Positions 44,616 to 53,847 are shown, counted from the stretch's first letter. The stretch: 64,000 bases of DNA from Bacillus rhizoplanae (GCF_917563915.1 NZ_CAKJTI010000002.1:186001-250000); one strand, 5' to 3'. Numbers and translations: made by a program. Notes: a model not told the origin generated them from the sequence alone.

Positions 44616-45380
44616 ATGAAAAACATTGATTCAGTACAAAATCCGCGCGTAAAGCAGTGGAAAAAGCTGCAGACGAAAAAAGAGCGCGATAAAAAAGGTT
44701 TATTTTTTGTAGAAGGCTTTCATTTAGTTGAGGAAGCTTTAAAAGCAGGAGTTGTAACAGAGCTTATCGTTTGGGATCAAACAGATCTTCCGAAAGATTG
44801 GACAGTTACCAATGTTGAAATGTACATTGTGCCTGAAGCAATTGTAAAGGTGCTATGTGAAACAGAAACAACGCAAGGCGTATTTGCGGTTTGTGAGAAA
44901 CAAGAAAAAGAAGTAACTTTGACGAATGGAAAGTTCCTGTTACTTGACGGTTTGCAAGACCCGGGTAACTTAGGAACAATTATTCGCACAGCAGATGCAG
45001 TTGGTATTCATGCCGTTGTGCTTGGAGAAGGATGCGTTGATATTTATAACAGTAAAGTACTGCGTTCTACACAAGGCTCTGTATTCCATTTACCGATTGT
45101 AAAAGGAAACTTAGAAGAATGGGTAGACAAGCTAAAAGAAAAGAACGTTCCTGTATACGGAACAGCTCTTGAAAACGGGGTTCCATACGGTCAAGTAACG
45201 CCGACGGGAAGTTTTGCATTAATTGTAGGAAACGAAGGAAATGGTGTACGCCAAGAGATTCTTTCCAAATGTGATCAAAACTTGTATATTCCGATTTACG
45301 GGGGAGCAGAATCATTAAATGTTGCTGTTGCAGCAGGGATTTTAACGTATTATTTACAAACTCCAGTTGCGAATCGATAA
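44616..45380 (+). CDS. ysgA: SpoU/TrmH-type rRNA 2'-O-methyltransferase (YsgA)
   Basis: Knotted (SPOUT) RNA 2'-O-ribose methyltransferase, 254 residues. N-terminal RNA-binding substrate domain (SVQNPRVKQWKKLQTKKERDK, FVEGFHLVEEALKAG) and C-terminal SPOUT knot with the three motifs: LDGLQDPGNLGTIIRTADAVG, ALIVGNEGNGV and PIYGGAESLNVAVAAGI. ATG 44616 is preferred to the longer frame from 44583. It lies upstream of pheST as in B. subtilis; the rRNA target is not established here. Confidence 0.92.
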   Translation: MKNIDSVQNPRVKQWKKLQTKKERDKKGLFFVEGFHLVEEALKAGVVTELIVWDQTDLPKDWTVTNVEMYIVPEAIVKVLCETETTQGVFAVCEKQEKEVTLTNGKFLLLDGLQDPGNLGTIIRTADAVGIHAVVLGEGCVDIYNSKVLRSTQGSVFHLPIVKGNLEEWVDKLKEKNVPVYGTALENGVPYGQVTPTGSFALIVGNEGNGVRQEILSKCDQNLYIPIYGGAESLNVAVAAGILTYYLQTPVANR

Positions 45381-45408
45381 AAAACTTCTTATAATAGGTG
45401 GAAGTATA

Positions 45409-45552
45409 TGTTCAAAAAGGAGGATAAAGAGAGCCGAGTAGTTCGAGGCACGGAAGCCGCGAGGACACGGAGTGTAGCTGGACTACATGAGTACCGGAGT
45501 GGCGACGTAACGAAGAAATACGACAGCTATCTTTACCGGACGTTTTGAACAT
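45409..45552 (+). other. 144-bp structured element with inverted-repeat ends
   Basis: Bounded by the 10-bp perfect inverted repeat ATGTTCAAAA (45409-45418) / TTTTGAACAT (45543-45552); inside, GGATAAAGA pairs with TCTTTACC. The core repeats a GAG..CGGA pattern three times: GAGGCACGGAAG, GAGGACACGGAGTG and GAGTACCGGAGTGG. No gene is encoded. It precedes and is separate from the pheS T-box. I have seen similar structured elements in other Bacillus intergenic regions but cannot name the class. Confidence 0.6.
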
Positions 45553-45579
45553 CCAATAAAAGTGAAATAGTTTAAAAAA

Positions 45580-45820
45580 CGATGATAGAGAAGAGTAGCT
45601 TGCAAAATCGCCATATAGGGAGAGAATGCCATAGACTGAAAGCATTCTTATGGTAGACGTGAGTGAATTCACCTCTGGAGTTGGCGCCAGGACCATTTGT
45701 ATGTAAAGGCGTTCCGGTTTAACAAGCCGTTATAACTAATTGAGTGGGCAGACTCGTTCTGTCAATTTAGGGTGGTACCGCGAATTTACCTCGTCCCTTT
45801 TTAGGGAGCGAGGTTTTTTT
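45580..45820 (+). promoter_or_regulatory. T-box leader of pheST (specifier TTC)
   Basis: tRNA-Phe-sensing T-box riboswitch. Stem I begins near AACGATGATAGAGAAGAGTAG; the specifier is TTC (Phe) at 45668-45670 in the context GTGAATTCACCTCTGG. The T-box core AGGGTGGTACCGCG is at 45769-45782. The terminator pairs CCTCGTCCC (45789) with GGGAGCGAGG and a T-run. Confidence 0.95.
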
Positions 45821-45845
45821 ATTTTTAAAATTAGGAGGGTTCCAA

Positions 45846-46880
45846 ATGGAAGCACGTTTAAAAGAGCTAAAGCAAGAAGCGCTGCAGCTGATTGAAGAAG
45901 CGAAAGAGCTAAAGGGCTTAAACGATGTACGCGTAGCGTATTTAGGAAAAAAAGGTCCAATTACAGAAGTACTGCGCGGCATGGGGAAATTATCTCCAGA
46001 AGAGCGTCCGCGTATGGGAGCGTTAGTAAATGAAGTGCGCGAAGCAATTCAGACACGTTTAGAAGAAAAAATTAATCATTTAGAAAAAGCAGTAATTGAA
46101 GCAAAATTATCATCTGAAACAATTGATGTAACATTACCAGGCCGTCCTGTAAATACAGGCTGCCATCATCCGTTAACAGCAGTTGTTGAGCAAGTTGAAG
46201 ATTTATTCATCGGTATGGGCTATGAAGTTGCTGAAGGTCCAGAAGTAGAAAAAGATTATTACAACTTCGAAGCGTTAAACTTACCGAAAGACCATCCAGC
46301 ACGTGATATGCAAGATTCCTTCTACATTACAGAAGAAATGTTGCTTCGTACACATACATCTTCTGTGCAAGCAAGAACGATGGAGAAGAATACAGAAAAA
46401 GGCCCAATTAAAATTATTTGCCCTGGTAAAGTATATCGCCGCGATGATGATGATGCGACGCACTCTCATCAGTTCATGCAAATTGAAGGCCTTGTAATTG
46501 ACAAAAACATTCGTATGAGCGATTTAAAAGGTACATTACAAGCATTTGCGAAGAAGATGTTCGGTGAAGACCGTGAAATTCGCCTTCGTCCAAGTTTCTT
46601 CCCATTTACAGAGCCATCTGTTGAAATGGATATTTCTTGTATGATGTGTCATGGAAAAGGTTGCGGCACATGTAAAGGAACTGGCTGGATTGAAATTTTA
46701 GGTGCAGGTATGGTTCATCCAAACGTTCTTGAAATGGCTGGTTATGATTCAAAAGAATATCAAGGCTTCGCATTCGGTATGGGTGCAGAGCGTATTGCGA
46801 TGCTAAAGTACGGCATTGATGACATTCGTCATTTCTATACAAACGATGTACGTTTCTTACAACAATTCAAACGAGCGTAA
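45846..46880 (+). CDS. pheS: Phenylalanyl-tRNA synthetase alpha subunit
   Basis: Catalytic subunit of the alpha2-beta2 class IIc synthetase, 344 residues. An N-terminal coiled coil (~1-90) is followed by the class II core: motif 1 region [20 protein letters not shown], motif 2 [20 protein letters not shown], and motif 3 [38 protein letters not shown] is a cysteine-rich insertion common in Bacillus. AGGAGGGTTCCAA precedes ATG 45846. Co-transcribed with pheT, 18 bp downstream. Confidence 0.97.
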   Translation: MEARLKELKQEALQLIEEAKELKGLNDVRVAYLGKKGPITEVLRGMGKLSPEERPRMGALVNEVREAIQTRLEEKINHLEKAVIEAKLSSETIDVTLPGRPVNTGCHHPLTAVVEQVEDLFIGMGYEVAEGPEVEKDYYNFEALNLPKDHPARDMQDSFYITEEMLLRTHTSSVQARTMEKNTEKGPIKIICPGKVYRRDDDDATHSHQFMQIEGLVIDKNIRMSDLKGTLQAFAKKMFGEDREIRLRPSFFPFTEPSVEMDISCMMCHGKGCGTCKGTGWIEILGAGMVHPNVLEMAGYDSKEYQGFAFGMGAERIAMLKYGIDDIRHFYTNDVRFLQQFKRA

Positions 46881-46898
46881 GGGAAGGAGAGATAAAGA

Positions 46899-49319
46899 AT
46901 GTTCGTATCATATCGTTGGTTACAAGAGTATGTAGATATTAAAGATGTAACAGCACAAGAACTAGCTGATAAAATCACAAAAAGCGGTATCGAAGTAGAA
47001 GGCGTTGAAGTATTAAATAAAGGCGTAAAAGGTGTTGTAGTTGGTCACGTATTAGAGTGCGAAAAACATCCGGAAGCTGATAAGTTAAGCAAATGCTTAA
47101 TCGACATCGGTGAAGAAGAGCCAGTTCAAATTATTTGCGGTGCTCCTAACATTGCGAAAGGTTTAAAAGTACCAGTTGCAAAAGTTGGCGCTGTTCTTCC
47201 TGGTAACTTCAAAATTAAAAAAGCAAAACTACGCGGTGAAGCTTCTCACGGTATGGTTTGTTCTTTACAAGAGCTTGGCATTGACGGCAAATTAGTTGCA
47301 AAAGACTATGCAGAAGGTATTTTCATTTTCTCAAGTGATGTTGAAGTTGGTGCAGACGCACTTGAAATTTTAAACTTACACGATGAAGTACTTGAACTAG
47401 GTTTAACACCGAACCGCGCAGATTGCTTAAACATGTTAGGTGTTGCGTACGAAGTAGCAGCAATTTACGGCCGTGAAGTGAAACTTCCAGCAGCAGACTT
47501 AAAAGAAGCAGCAGAGAAAACATCTGATTACATTTCTGTAAGTGTAGAAGCAACAGAGCAAAACCCACTATACATTGCGAAAATGGTGAAAAACGTAAAA
47601 GTTGGTCCATCACCAATTTGGATGCAAACGCGCCTCATGGCAGCTGGCATTCGTCCAATTAGCAATGTAGTTGATATTACAAACTATATTTTAATTGAAT
47701 ACGGTCAACCGTTACATGCGTTTGATTATGATAAATTAGGATCAAAAGAAATCGTTGTTCGTCTTGCACAAGAAGGCGAGAAAATGACAACATTAGACGA
47801 TCAAGAGCGTACATTACAAGCGCATCACCTTGTGATTACAAACGGTACAAAAGCGTTAGCTGTTGCTGGTGTAATGGGCGGAGCGGATTCTGAAGTAGAT
47901 AATGATACAGTAAACGTATTAATTGAGTCTGCATATTTCGCAGGTCAAACAGTTCGCCGCACATCAAAAGACTTAGGTCTTCGCAGTGAATCAAGTGCAC
48001 GTTTTGAAAAAGGCATCGACCCAACACGTACATTCGAAGCGATTCAACACGCAGCGGCGTTAATGGCAAAATATGCTGGCGGCGAAGCGTTAGAAGGCGT
48101 TGTAGAAGTTGATCACTTACAAGTGGAAGAGCGTACAGTATCTGTTACAGTTGAAAAAATTAACCGTGTGTTAGGTACAGACATCTCTGTGAGTGAAGTG
48201 AGCACAATCTTCACAAACTTAAAGTTCCCATTCACAGAAGTGGAAGGTGCATTCCATGTGAACGTACCGGCACGTCGCCCTGATATTACAATTCCAGAGG
48301 ATCTAGTAGAAGAAGTAGGTCGTTTATATGGATACGATTGCATTCCTTCAACATTACCAACTGGTACAATTACACGCGGTAAATTAACAGAAGCACAAAT
48401 AAAGCGTCGTAAAGTACGCCGTTATTTAGAAGGTGCTGGTTTATATGAAGCGATTACGTATTCATTAACAAGTGCGGAAAAAGCAAAACAATACATGGTG
48501 GAATCAAACGAAAAAACACCTGTGAACCTTGCACTTCCAATGAGTGAAGAACGCAGTCAGCTTCGTTTAAGCCTAGTACCGCAATTATTAGAAGCAGTAA
48601 CATATAACAATGCTCGTAAAGTAGATAACGTTGCATTATACGAAGTAGGTTCTGTATTCTTACCAACAGTAGAAGGTGAACTTCCGAAAGAAGAACAACA
48701 TCTTGCTGGGGTTATGACAGGGCTTACTCTTCATCATCAATGGCAAGGTGAGAAGAAGGTTGTTGACTTCTTCGTTATGAAAGGTGTATTAGAAGGATTA
48801 TTTAACGTACTTGGCGTTGCTAAGAACATCACGTATGTACCAGCAAAACGTGAAGGCATGCACCCAGGCCGTACAGCTGACATTTTACTAGACGGTGAAG
48901 TTATTGGCTTCATCGGTCAATTACATCCAGAAGCACAAAAACAATTAGATGTAAAAGAAACGTACGTATTCGAATTGTCTCTTGTAAAAATATTTGATGC
49001 AGATGTAGAAGAAACATACTACACTACAATTCCACGTTTCCCATCTATGACACGTGATATGGCTGTTGTTGTAGCTACTGAAGTGAAAGCTGGCGAAATG
49101 AAGCAAATAATTGCTGAAGCAGGCGGAGCACTTCTAAAAGAAGTAACATTATTCGACTTATATGAAGGCGAAAAAATGGAAGAAGGCAAAAAATCACTTG
49201 CATTCTCTATGAACTACTTCGACCCAGAACGTACATTAACAGATGAAGAAGTAACAGAAGCACATAGACGTGTATTAGCAGCGGTAGAAGAGAAATTTGG
49301 TGCGGAGTTACGTAAATAA
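46899..49319 (+). CDS. pheT: Phenylalanyl-tRNA synthetase beta subunit
   Basis: 806 residues. Domains in order: N-terminal EMAP-like tRNA-binding fold (~40-150, [30 protein letters not shown]), B3/B4 editing domain (~200-385), B5 DNA-binding-like domain (~405-475), catalytically inactive class II core (~490-690) and the C-terminal FDX-ACB anticodon domain ([14 protein letters not shown] to the end). It completes the PheRS heterotetramer. GGGAAGGAGAG precedes ATG 46899. Confidence 0.97.
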   Translation: MFVSYRWLQEYVDIKDVTAQELADKITKSGIEVEGVEVLNKGVKGVVVGHVLECEKHPEADKLSKCLIDIGEEEPVQIICGAPNIAKGLKVPVAKVGAVLPGNFKIKKAKLRGEASHGMVCSLQELGIDGKLVAKDYAEGIFIFSSDVEVGADALEILNLHDEVLELGLTPNRADCLNMLGVAYEVAAIYGREVKLPAADLKEAAEKTSDYISVSVEATEQNPLYIAKMVKNVKVGPSPIWMQTRLMAAGIRPISNVVDITNYILIEYGQPLHAFDYDKLGSKEIVVRLAQEGEKMTTLDDQERTLQAHHLVITNGTKALAVAGVMGGADSEVDNDTVNVLIESAYFAGQTVRRTSKDLGLRSESSARFEKGIDPTRTFEAIQHAAALMAKYAGGEALEGVVEVDHLQVEERTVSVTVEKINRVLGTDISVSEVSTIFTNLKFPFTEVEGAFHVNVPARRPDITIPEDLVEEVGRLYGYDCIPSTLPTGTITRGKLTEAQIKRRKVRRYLEGAGLYEAITYSLTSAEKAKQYMVESNEKTPVNLALPMSEERSQLRLSLVPQLLEAVTYNNARKVDNVALYEVGSVFLPTVEGELPKEEQHLAGVMTGLTLHHQWQGEKKVVDFFVMKGVLEGLFNVLGVAKNITYVPAKREGMHPGRTADILLDGEVIGFIGQLHPEAQKQLDVKETYVFELSLVKIFDADVEETYYTTIPRFPSMTRDMAVVVATEVKAGEMKQIIAEAGGALLKEVTLFDLYEGEKMEEGKKSLAFSMNYFDPERTLTDEEVTEAHRRVLAAVEEKFGAELRK

Positions 49320-49320
49320 T

Positions 49321-49350
49321 AAAAAAGCGGCCTTGTGGCCGCTTTTTTTT
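49321..49350 (+). terminator. Rho-independent terminator after pheT
   Basis: AAAAGCGGCC-TTGT-GGCCGCTTTT hairpin and T-run. Confidence 0.92.
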
Positions 49351-49369
49351 GTTGCGTTTTATACTTGTA

Positions 49370-49428
49370 CAATTTTAACGGATAGTTACACTCTCATCTT
49401 AATAAAGAAGATCGGAGAGAGTTTTCGC
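49370..49428 (+). repeat. Degenerate bcr1-like remnant
   Basis: AACGGATAGTTACACTCTCATCTTAA aligns position by position with the bcr1 5' block AACGGACAGTAAGACCCCCACCTTAA, and AAGAAGATCGGAGAGAGT follows where AAGAAGATAGGTGGGGGAT is expected. The substitutions keep the stem (ACTCTC / GAGAGT). The second half of bcr1 is missing. Confidence 0.45.
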
Positions 49429-49439
49429 TAAGAGTTTGA

Positions 49440-50153
49440 TTATGCATACGGTGAAGGAGAGGTTACTTTTTCAGAAAAAGGAACTCCATTTACAGTACCT
49501 GAAGCTGTAAGAGTTATATTTCCAGGTCCAAAAGCAGTGACAGTAGTGTTAAAGAATCCGTCTGCATCTGTAAAAACCATGGTTGGAGAAACAGTTGCTG
49601 AACCTGCCACTGTGAAAAAAACTGGTATACCTGCAAATCCGATGCCATTGACTAATAAACGATCTGGTGCAGGAGCGTTATCATCTTCGCTTGTCGAACT
49701 GAACCCAAGATTTACTTCTATACTAGTAATTACTAATCTTTTAATACAAACTTTGATGATTTTTTTTTCTTTGAATGTAAAGGAAACACGTAATCCATCT
49801 ATAATTCCGAAATTTTGTTCCTGGGCAGAAACTTCACCAAGAATTGCCACGCCAGTAACTTCAAAAAGGTCACCTTCGTTAGCATCTTCGCGGTCAATGA
49901 CACATTGAAAAGGAATATCATCGGAAATTTGAAAATCTGGAACTAGAGTACCATCTTCCAAAACTGCAGTGTAAGTTAAAGTTTTATGAATGACCCCGCA
50001 AACTACAGCTTTTTCTGGGACTACATTTTCGATTTCAGCCTCAACTGTTTGTGTAAAGGTAACGGTATTTTCAAGTGCTGGGGGGACAAGTTGTGTTGAG
50101 CACTCAACAACAACTTGGCAACAAGTTATTGGGTTAATAAAAGGATCAGCCAT
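49440..50153 (-). CDS. DUF3794/SPOCS-like protein with C-terminal Ig-like domain
   Basis: 237 residues from ATG 50153 (M-A-D-P-F-I-N-P), which has AAGGAGGAA 7 nt upstream. Residues ~9-150 resemble the DUF3794/SPOCS domain found in spore-coat assembly proteins: CCQVVVECSTQLVPPALE, VVPEKAVVCGVIHKTLTYTAV, DDIPFQCVIDRED, and ILGEVSAQEQNFG. Residues ~158-237 form a separate beta-rich domain like bacterial Ig repeats (GIPVFFTVAGSATVSPTMVF, TDADGFFNTTVTAFGPG). No signal peptide. A consensus sigma-K promoter lies upstream, pointing to mother-cell synthesis during sporulation. Domain names are my reading, not a search result. Confidence 0.7.
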   Translation of the reverse strand: MADPFINPITCCQVVVECSTQLVPPALENTVTFTQTVEAEIENVVPEKAVVCGVIHKTLTYTAVLEDGTLVPDFQISDDIPFQCVIDREDANEGDLFEVTGVAILGEVSAQEQNFGIIDGLRVSFTFKEKKIIKVCIKRLVITSIEVNLGFSSTSEDDNAPAPDRLLVNGIGFAGIPVFFTVAGSATVSPTMVFTDADGFFNTTVTAFGPGNITLTASGTVNGVPFSEKVTSPSPYA

Positions 50154-50255
50154 TAAGTATTCCTCCTTGGTTTTATAGGACATATTTTTTTATATCTCTT
50201 GGAATCTTTTACTTCACAAATAGCTGTTTGAATAGGATGCTCTTTTTCTTTATTG

Positions 50256-50283
50256 TAGATTATGAAATATATAAGGAGCTTGT
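50256..50283 (-). promoter_or_regulatory. Sigma-K-type promoter of the SPOCS-Ig gene
   Basis: On the minus strand: AC (50283-50282), 17 bp, CATAATCTA (50264-50256). This fits the sigma-K consensus AC-N16/17-CATANNNTA at every position. Predicted start ~7 bp further, leaving a ~95-nt leader. Confidence 0.6.
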
Positions 50284-50419
50284 ATAGGAGGATACATGAG
50301 GCTAGATTCCTATTTTAATTAATAAAGTAAGCTGTTTCATGTTAGAAAAATTCTGTAACTGCGAATTTAGCAACTGAAATAATCTACTTTTCTATTTGTA
50401 GTGAGAAAATATTTGTTTA

Positions 50420-50989
50420 CTAAGCAATCATTTTTATGGAAATTTTTATGATATCTTTCTCTATCAAATTGAAAGCGAGGGTCTGGCCATACAATCGAGA
50501 ATCATTTGGTTGTCCAAAATTAGCTTCATGAGAGAAAACTTCACTGAGTATTTTTTGCTCGATGATACTAAATTGATTGTTTTCTTTAATCTCTGTTGAT
50601 TCTATAAGATCCTGGAAGGGAACATCATCTTGGATACTATGGTTTGGAATCTCCTTGTCATGAATTATTGCTGTATAAGTAATGGTTTTACGGATAAAAC
50701 CAACGATGACAACTACTTCTGAACATACCTTTTCAATGGTAGCAAATATTTGTTTATCAACTTTGGTGGTTCCTTTTTTGGCAGGAGGAACTAACTGAAT
50801 TTTATGTTCTACAATTTGTCTGCAGCACATAGTTTTCGGTTCAGGAGATGTTGATAATTCTACAGGTTTTTGAATTTTTGGAGATGTTGATAATTCTATA
50901 GGTTTGTGAATCGCAGGAAGTTCTGGTGGAACGATATAAGGAAAAAAAGGTGTGCCTGTAACGAAATCTTTTTTATAATCTGGATTCAT
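50420..50989 (-). CDS. DUF3794/SPOCS-like protein, paralogue with proline-rich N-terminus
   Basis: 189 residues, shares the SPOCS-like domain with its neighbour at 49440: CCRQIVEHKIQLVPPAKK, VVIVGFIRKTITYTAI, DDVPFQDLIES and ILSEVFSHEANFG. The N-terminal ~50 residues are proline-rich and include a tandem repeat of twelve (KPIELSTSPKIQ, KPVELSTSPEPK). It lacks the Ig-like tail. A sigma-K-like -10 box lies just upstream. The shared domain and orientation suggest the pair arose by duplication and acts in the spore coat or exosporium. Confidence 0.65.
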   Translation of the reverse strand: MNPDYKKDFVTGTPFFPYIVPPELPAIHKPIELSTSPKIQKPVELSTSPEPKTMCCRQIVEHKIQLVPPAKKGTTKVDKQIFATIEKVCSEVVVIVGFIRKTITYTAIIHDKEIPNHSIQDDVPFQDLIESTEIKENNQFSIIEQKILSEVFSHEANFGQPNDSRLYGQTLAFNLIEKDIIKISIKMIA

Positions 50990-51021
50990 TTACGCTTCCT
51001 CACTTTTTCATTAACATATTA

Positions 51022-51049
51022 TAGAATATGTTTTTTAAATTGCAGATGC
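51022..51049 (-). promoter_or_regulatory. Sigma-K-like promoter of second SPOCS gene
   Basis: On the minus strand CATATTCTA (51030-51022) matches the -10 CATANNNTA exactly; the -35 position 17 bp upstream reads GC rather than AC. It lies 33 bp before the ATG at 50989. Confidence 0.4.
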
Positions 51050-51195
51050 TTGTTTTTAATAATGGATTGAAAAAAATGAGCTATTGTCATGCGTAGATAA
51101 ACTAAGATGGTTTTGTTTTTTTCCTAAGCTACTTTTCAGAACGTACATTACTAGATGACGAAATAATAAAAAGGCTTTTTAGTTTGAGGGACAAC

Positions 51196-51224
51196 TTGCA
51201 TCTTTCTCTCGAATGTAGTACATT
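51196..51224 (+). promoter_or_regulatory. Putative sigma-A promoter of asnS
   Basis: TTGCAT (51196-51201), 17-bp spacer, TACATT (51219-51224). The predicted start near 51231 is just before the T-box. Confidence 0.5.
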
Positions 51225-51242
51225 AATTTTAGTTTAACAAAA

Positions 51243-51516
51243 TGAAAGACGATGATAAGGAAAAGTAGTATATACTATAATCCAAAGCGAGTCAGGGACG
51301 GTGTGAGCCTGATGAGGCGGTATATGTGAAGAACACCTTGGAGTTGCTAACCGAAATTGAATGGTGTATTCAAGAGTAGACTTAGACGGGAATCCGGCCT
51401 GTTACAAACCGGGAAGTATGTGTAATACATACGAGTGAGAGTTGGTCTTTATGACAAATTGGGTGGTACCGCGAAGTTTAACCTTTCGTCCCTTTACGGA
51501 TGAAGGGTTTTTTTGT
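51243..51516 (+). promoter_or_regulatory. T-box leader of asnS (specifier AAC)
   Basis: tRNA-Asn-sensing T-box riboswitch. Begins AAAGACGATGATAAGGAAAAG; specifier AAC (Asn) at 51332-51334 in the context AACACCTTGG; T-box core TTGGGTGGTACCGCG at 51459-51473. The terminator pairs CCTTTCGTCC with GGATGAAGG and ends in a T-run at ~51515. Confidence 0.95.
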
Positions 51517-51546
51517 ATTTAAATATAAGTAAAGGAGAATTTCAAT

Positions 51547-52938
51547 ATGGAAAACACATTAGTAAAAAGTCTGTATAGAGAAACTGATAAGTATGTAGAT
51601 CAAAAAATACAAGTATCCGGTTGGATCCGTAACTTACGTGATTCAAAAGTATTCGGTTTTATCGAATTAAACGATGGTAGCTTCTTCAAAAGCGTTCAAA
51701 TCGTTTTCGATACAGAACTAGATAACTTTAACGAAATTGCGAAGCTTCCGTTAAGCTCTTCTATTAAAGTAGAAGGAACGCTAATCGCTACGCCAACTGC
51801 AAAGCAACCGTTTGAAATTAAAGCGGACAAAATCGAAGTTGAGGGATTATCAGATTCTGATTATCCATTGCAAAAGAAGCGTCACACGTTTGAATACTTA
51901 CGTACAATCGCTCATTTACGTCCAAGAACGAATGCATTCTCTGCAACATTCCGAGTGCGTTCTATTGCAGCTTATGCAATTCATAAGTTCTTCCAAGAGC
52001 GCGGCTTTGTACACGTTCATACACCAATTATTACAGGAAGCGACACAGAAGGTGCAGGCGAAATGTTCCGCGTAACAACGCATGATATGAACAACGTACC
52101 AAAAGGTGAAGATGGAAAAGTAGATGATTCAAAAGACTTTTTCGGTAGAGAAACAAACTTAACAGTAAGTGGACAATTGAATGCTGAAGCTTATGCATTA
52201 GCGTTCCGCGATGTATACACATTTGGTCCAACATTCCGTGCAGAAAACTCGAACACAACTCGCCATGCAGCTGAGTTCTGGATGGTTGAGCCTGAGATTG
52301 CATTCGCTGAATTAGAGGATGTAATGGATCTTACAGAAGATATGCTGAAATATGCAATGAAATACGTGTTAGAACAAGCACCAGAAGAAATGGAATTCTT
52401 CAATAGCTTCGTTGATAAAACAGTTCTTGAGCGCATGAATAACGTAATCAACTCTGACTTTGGTCGCATCACATATACAGAAGCAATTGAAGTGCTTCAA
52501 AAATCAGGTGCAGATTTCAAATACCCAGTAGAATGGGGTATTGATTTACAGACAGAACACGAAAGATACTTATCAGAACAAATCTTTAAACGCCCTGTAT
52601 TCGTAACAGACTATCCAAAAGATATTAAAGCATTCTACATGCGTATGAACGATGACGGTAAAACAGTAGCTGCAACGGACTTACTTGTTCCTGGCATCGG
52701 CGAATTAATCGGCGGAAGTCAACGTGAAGAAAGAATGGATGTTTTAGTAGACAGAATTAAAGAACTAGGCATGAACGAAGAAGACTACTGGTGGTACTTA
52801 GAACTTAGAAAATACGGCGGTACAAAACACGCTGGATTTGGCCTTGGTTTCGAACGTTTCTTAATGTACATCACTGGTATGGCAAATATTCGTGACGTAA
52901 TTCCATTCCCAAGAACACCAGGTTCTGCGGAGTTTTAA
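51547..52938 (+). CDS. asnS: Asparaginyl-tRNA synthetase
   Basis: Class IIb synthetase, 463 residues. N-terminal OB-fold anticodon domain (~15-115, [23 protein letters not shown]), then the catalytic core: motif 1 ([26 protein letters not shown]), motif 2 ([21 protein letters not shown]) and motif 3 ([15 protein letters not shown]). The [10 protein letters not shown] residues distinguish it from aspartyl enzymes. AAAGGAGAA precedes ATG 51547. Regulated by the upstream AAC T-box. Confidence 0.97.
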   Translation: MENTLVKSLYRETDKYVDQKIQVSGWIRNLRDSKVFGFIELNDGSFFKSVQIVFDTELDNFNEIAKLPLSSSIKVEGTLIATPTAKQPFEIKADKIEVEGLSDSDYPLQKKRHTFEYLRTIAHLRPRTNAFSATFRVRSIAAYAIHKFFQERGFVHVHTPIITGSDTEGAGEMFRVTTHDMNNVPKGEDGKVDDSKDFFGRETNLTVSGQLNAEAYALAFRDVYTFGPTFRAENSNTTRHAAEFWMVEPEIAFAELEDVMDLTEDMLKYAMKYVLEQAPEEMEFFNSFVDKTVLERMNNVINSDFGRITYTEAIEVLQKSGADFKYPVEWGIDLQTEHERYLSEQIFKRPVFVTDYPKDIKAFYMRMNDDGKTVAATDLLVPGIGELIGGSQREERMDVLVDRIKELGMNEEDYWWYLELRKYGGTKHAGFGLGFERFLMYITGMANIRDVIPFPRTPGSAEF

Positions 52939-52939
52939 T

Positions 52940-52992
52940 AAAAAATAGGTATATCAACAGCAATCCAGCTGTCTGATATACCTATTTTTTTA
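52940..52992 (+). terminator. Rho-independent terminator after asnS
   Basis: AAATAGGTATATCA / TGATATACCTATTT stem with a ~19-nt loop that contains a smaller CAGC...GCTG stem, then TTTTTTT. Confidence 0.88.
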
Positions 52993-53063
52993 TTTTTCAT
53001 TTGAGCAGGGGGAGAGGTGAGATAAGGAGAAACAATTATGAGGAAGAGAAGGGAGCTGAATTT

Positions 53064-53540
53064 GTGAAAAAAAGAATGATATGTTTCTTAGCGATCATGC
53101 TAATCAGTTTAAATGCATGTGGAAAGGAAAAAGAAAAACAAGAAAAAGCAGTTCCTACATCACAAGAGGCAGAGGTTGTTACGTTTCAAGGGAAAGAAAT
53201 AAAGGAGATTCAGCTTACATCTACGAAAACGAAAGGTACGAAAGTATTGAAAAAAGAAAATGACATAAAACAACTTGTATCCGCGATGGAGCAGGTTGGA
53301 TTGGCGGAAAACGGGGATGAACCTAAAACACTATTGCTAGATGAAGAAGCTAAATCTGCTATTCGCTACAATATGACTATGGATTATAATGATGGTTCGG
53401 TTGAAAATTACTTTGTTTGGGTAGAAGATGACGGGGAAGTTGTAATTGGGCATAAAGATAAGCCAGAGAAAGAACGTGTTGAGTTTTATGATTTGAAAGA
53501 AGTCTCAAAAAAGGTTGCAGAGACGTTTAAAACAGAGTAG
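53064..53540 (+). CDS. Small lipoprotein, unknown
   Basis: 158 residues from GTG 53064, with GGGAGCTG 5 nt upstream. The N-terminus is a lipoprotein signal peptide: KKRMICFLAIMLISL followed by the lipobox L-N-A-C (Cys at residue 18), so it is predicted to be anchored in the outer leaflet of the cell membrane. The mature part is Lys/Glu-rich then has a compact domain (~45-155) with KEIKEIQLTSTKTKGTKVLK and NYFVWVEDDGEVVIG. I do not recognise the domain. Standing alone after asnS. Confidence 0.75.
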   Translation: MKKRMICFLAIMLISLNACGKEKEKQEKAVPTSQEAEVVTFQGKEIKEIQLTSTKTKGTKVLKKENDIKQLVSAMEQVGLAENGDEPKTLLLDEEAKSAIRYNMTMDYNDGSVENYFVWVEDDGEVVIGHKDKPEKERVEFYDLKEVSKKVAETFKTE

Positions 53541-53547
53541 TAAAAAC

Positions 53548-53598
53548 AAAGGAGCTGACTAAAAAATCCACTTTTTAGTCAGCTCCTTTCACTTTTTG
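53548..53598 (+). terminator. Rho-independent terminator after the lipoprotein gene
   Basis: An 18-bp perfect stem: AAAGGAGCTGACTAAAAA (53548-53565) with its complement ending GTCAGCTCCTTT (53572-53589), followed by CACTTTTTG. It shares the GTCAGCTCCTT end with the hairpin at 53801-53847. Confidence 0.88.
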
Positions 53599-53668
53599 GG
53601 ATGATCCAGTTCAGCGGCTCGACTACTCGCATGTCGAATATCGTCGGAAGGCCTTTGTATTCTGTCGA

Positions 53669-53788
53669 AGCGCCGATATATTCTAAAGAACGGTCGATAT
53701 ATTGTGAAAAGCGCCGATATATTCTAAAGAACGGTCGATATATTGTGAAAAGCGCCGATATATTGCAAAGAACGGTCGATATATTGGT
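53669..53788 (+). repeat. 41-bp tandem repeat, about 2.9 copies
   Basis: Units begin GCGCCGATATATT at 53670, 53711 and 53752, a period of exactly 41 bp. Each unit holds two half-units, each with GATATATT (CGCCGATATATT and CGGTCGATATATT) about 20-21 bp apart. The first two units are almost identical; the third has diverged (ATTGCAAAG, ATTGGTGG). It lies between two hairpins at 53548 and 53801. The open frame across it is a repeat artefact and not called a gene. Confidence 0.85.
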
Positions 53789-53800
53789 GGACACGGAGAA

Positions 53801-53847
53801 AAGGACTGACCCAAAAGGCACCTATGTGCCTTTTGGGTCAGCTCCTT
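53801..53847. terminator. Long hairpin downstream of rnhC
   Basis: TGACCCAAAAGGCAC / GTGCCTTTTGGGTCA is a 15-bp perfect stem within a longer imperfect one (53801-53821 with 53826-53847). It lies 38 bp past the minus-strand rnhC stop and probably terminates that transcript. Confidence 0.7.
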
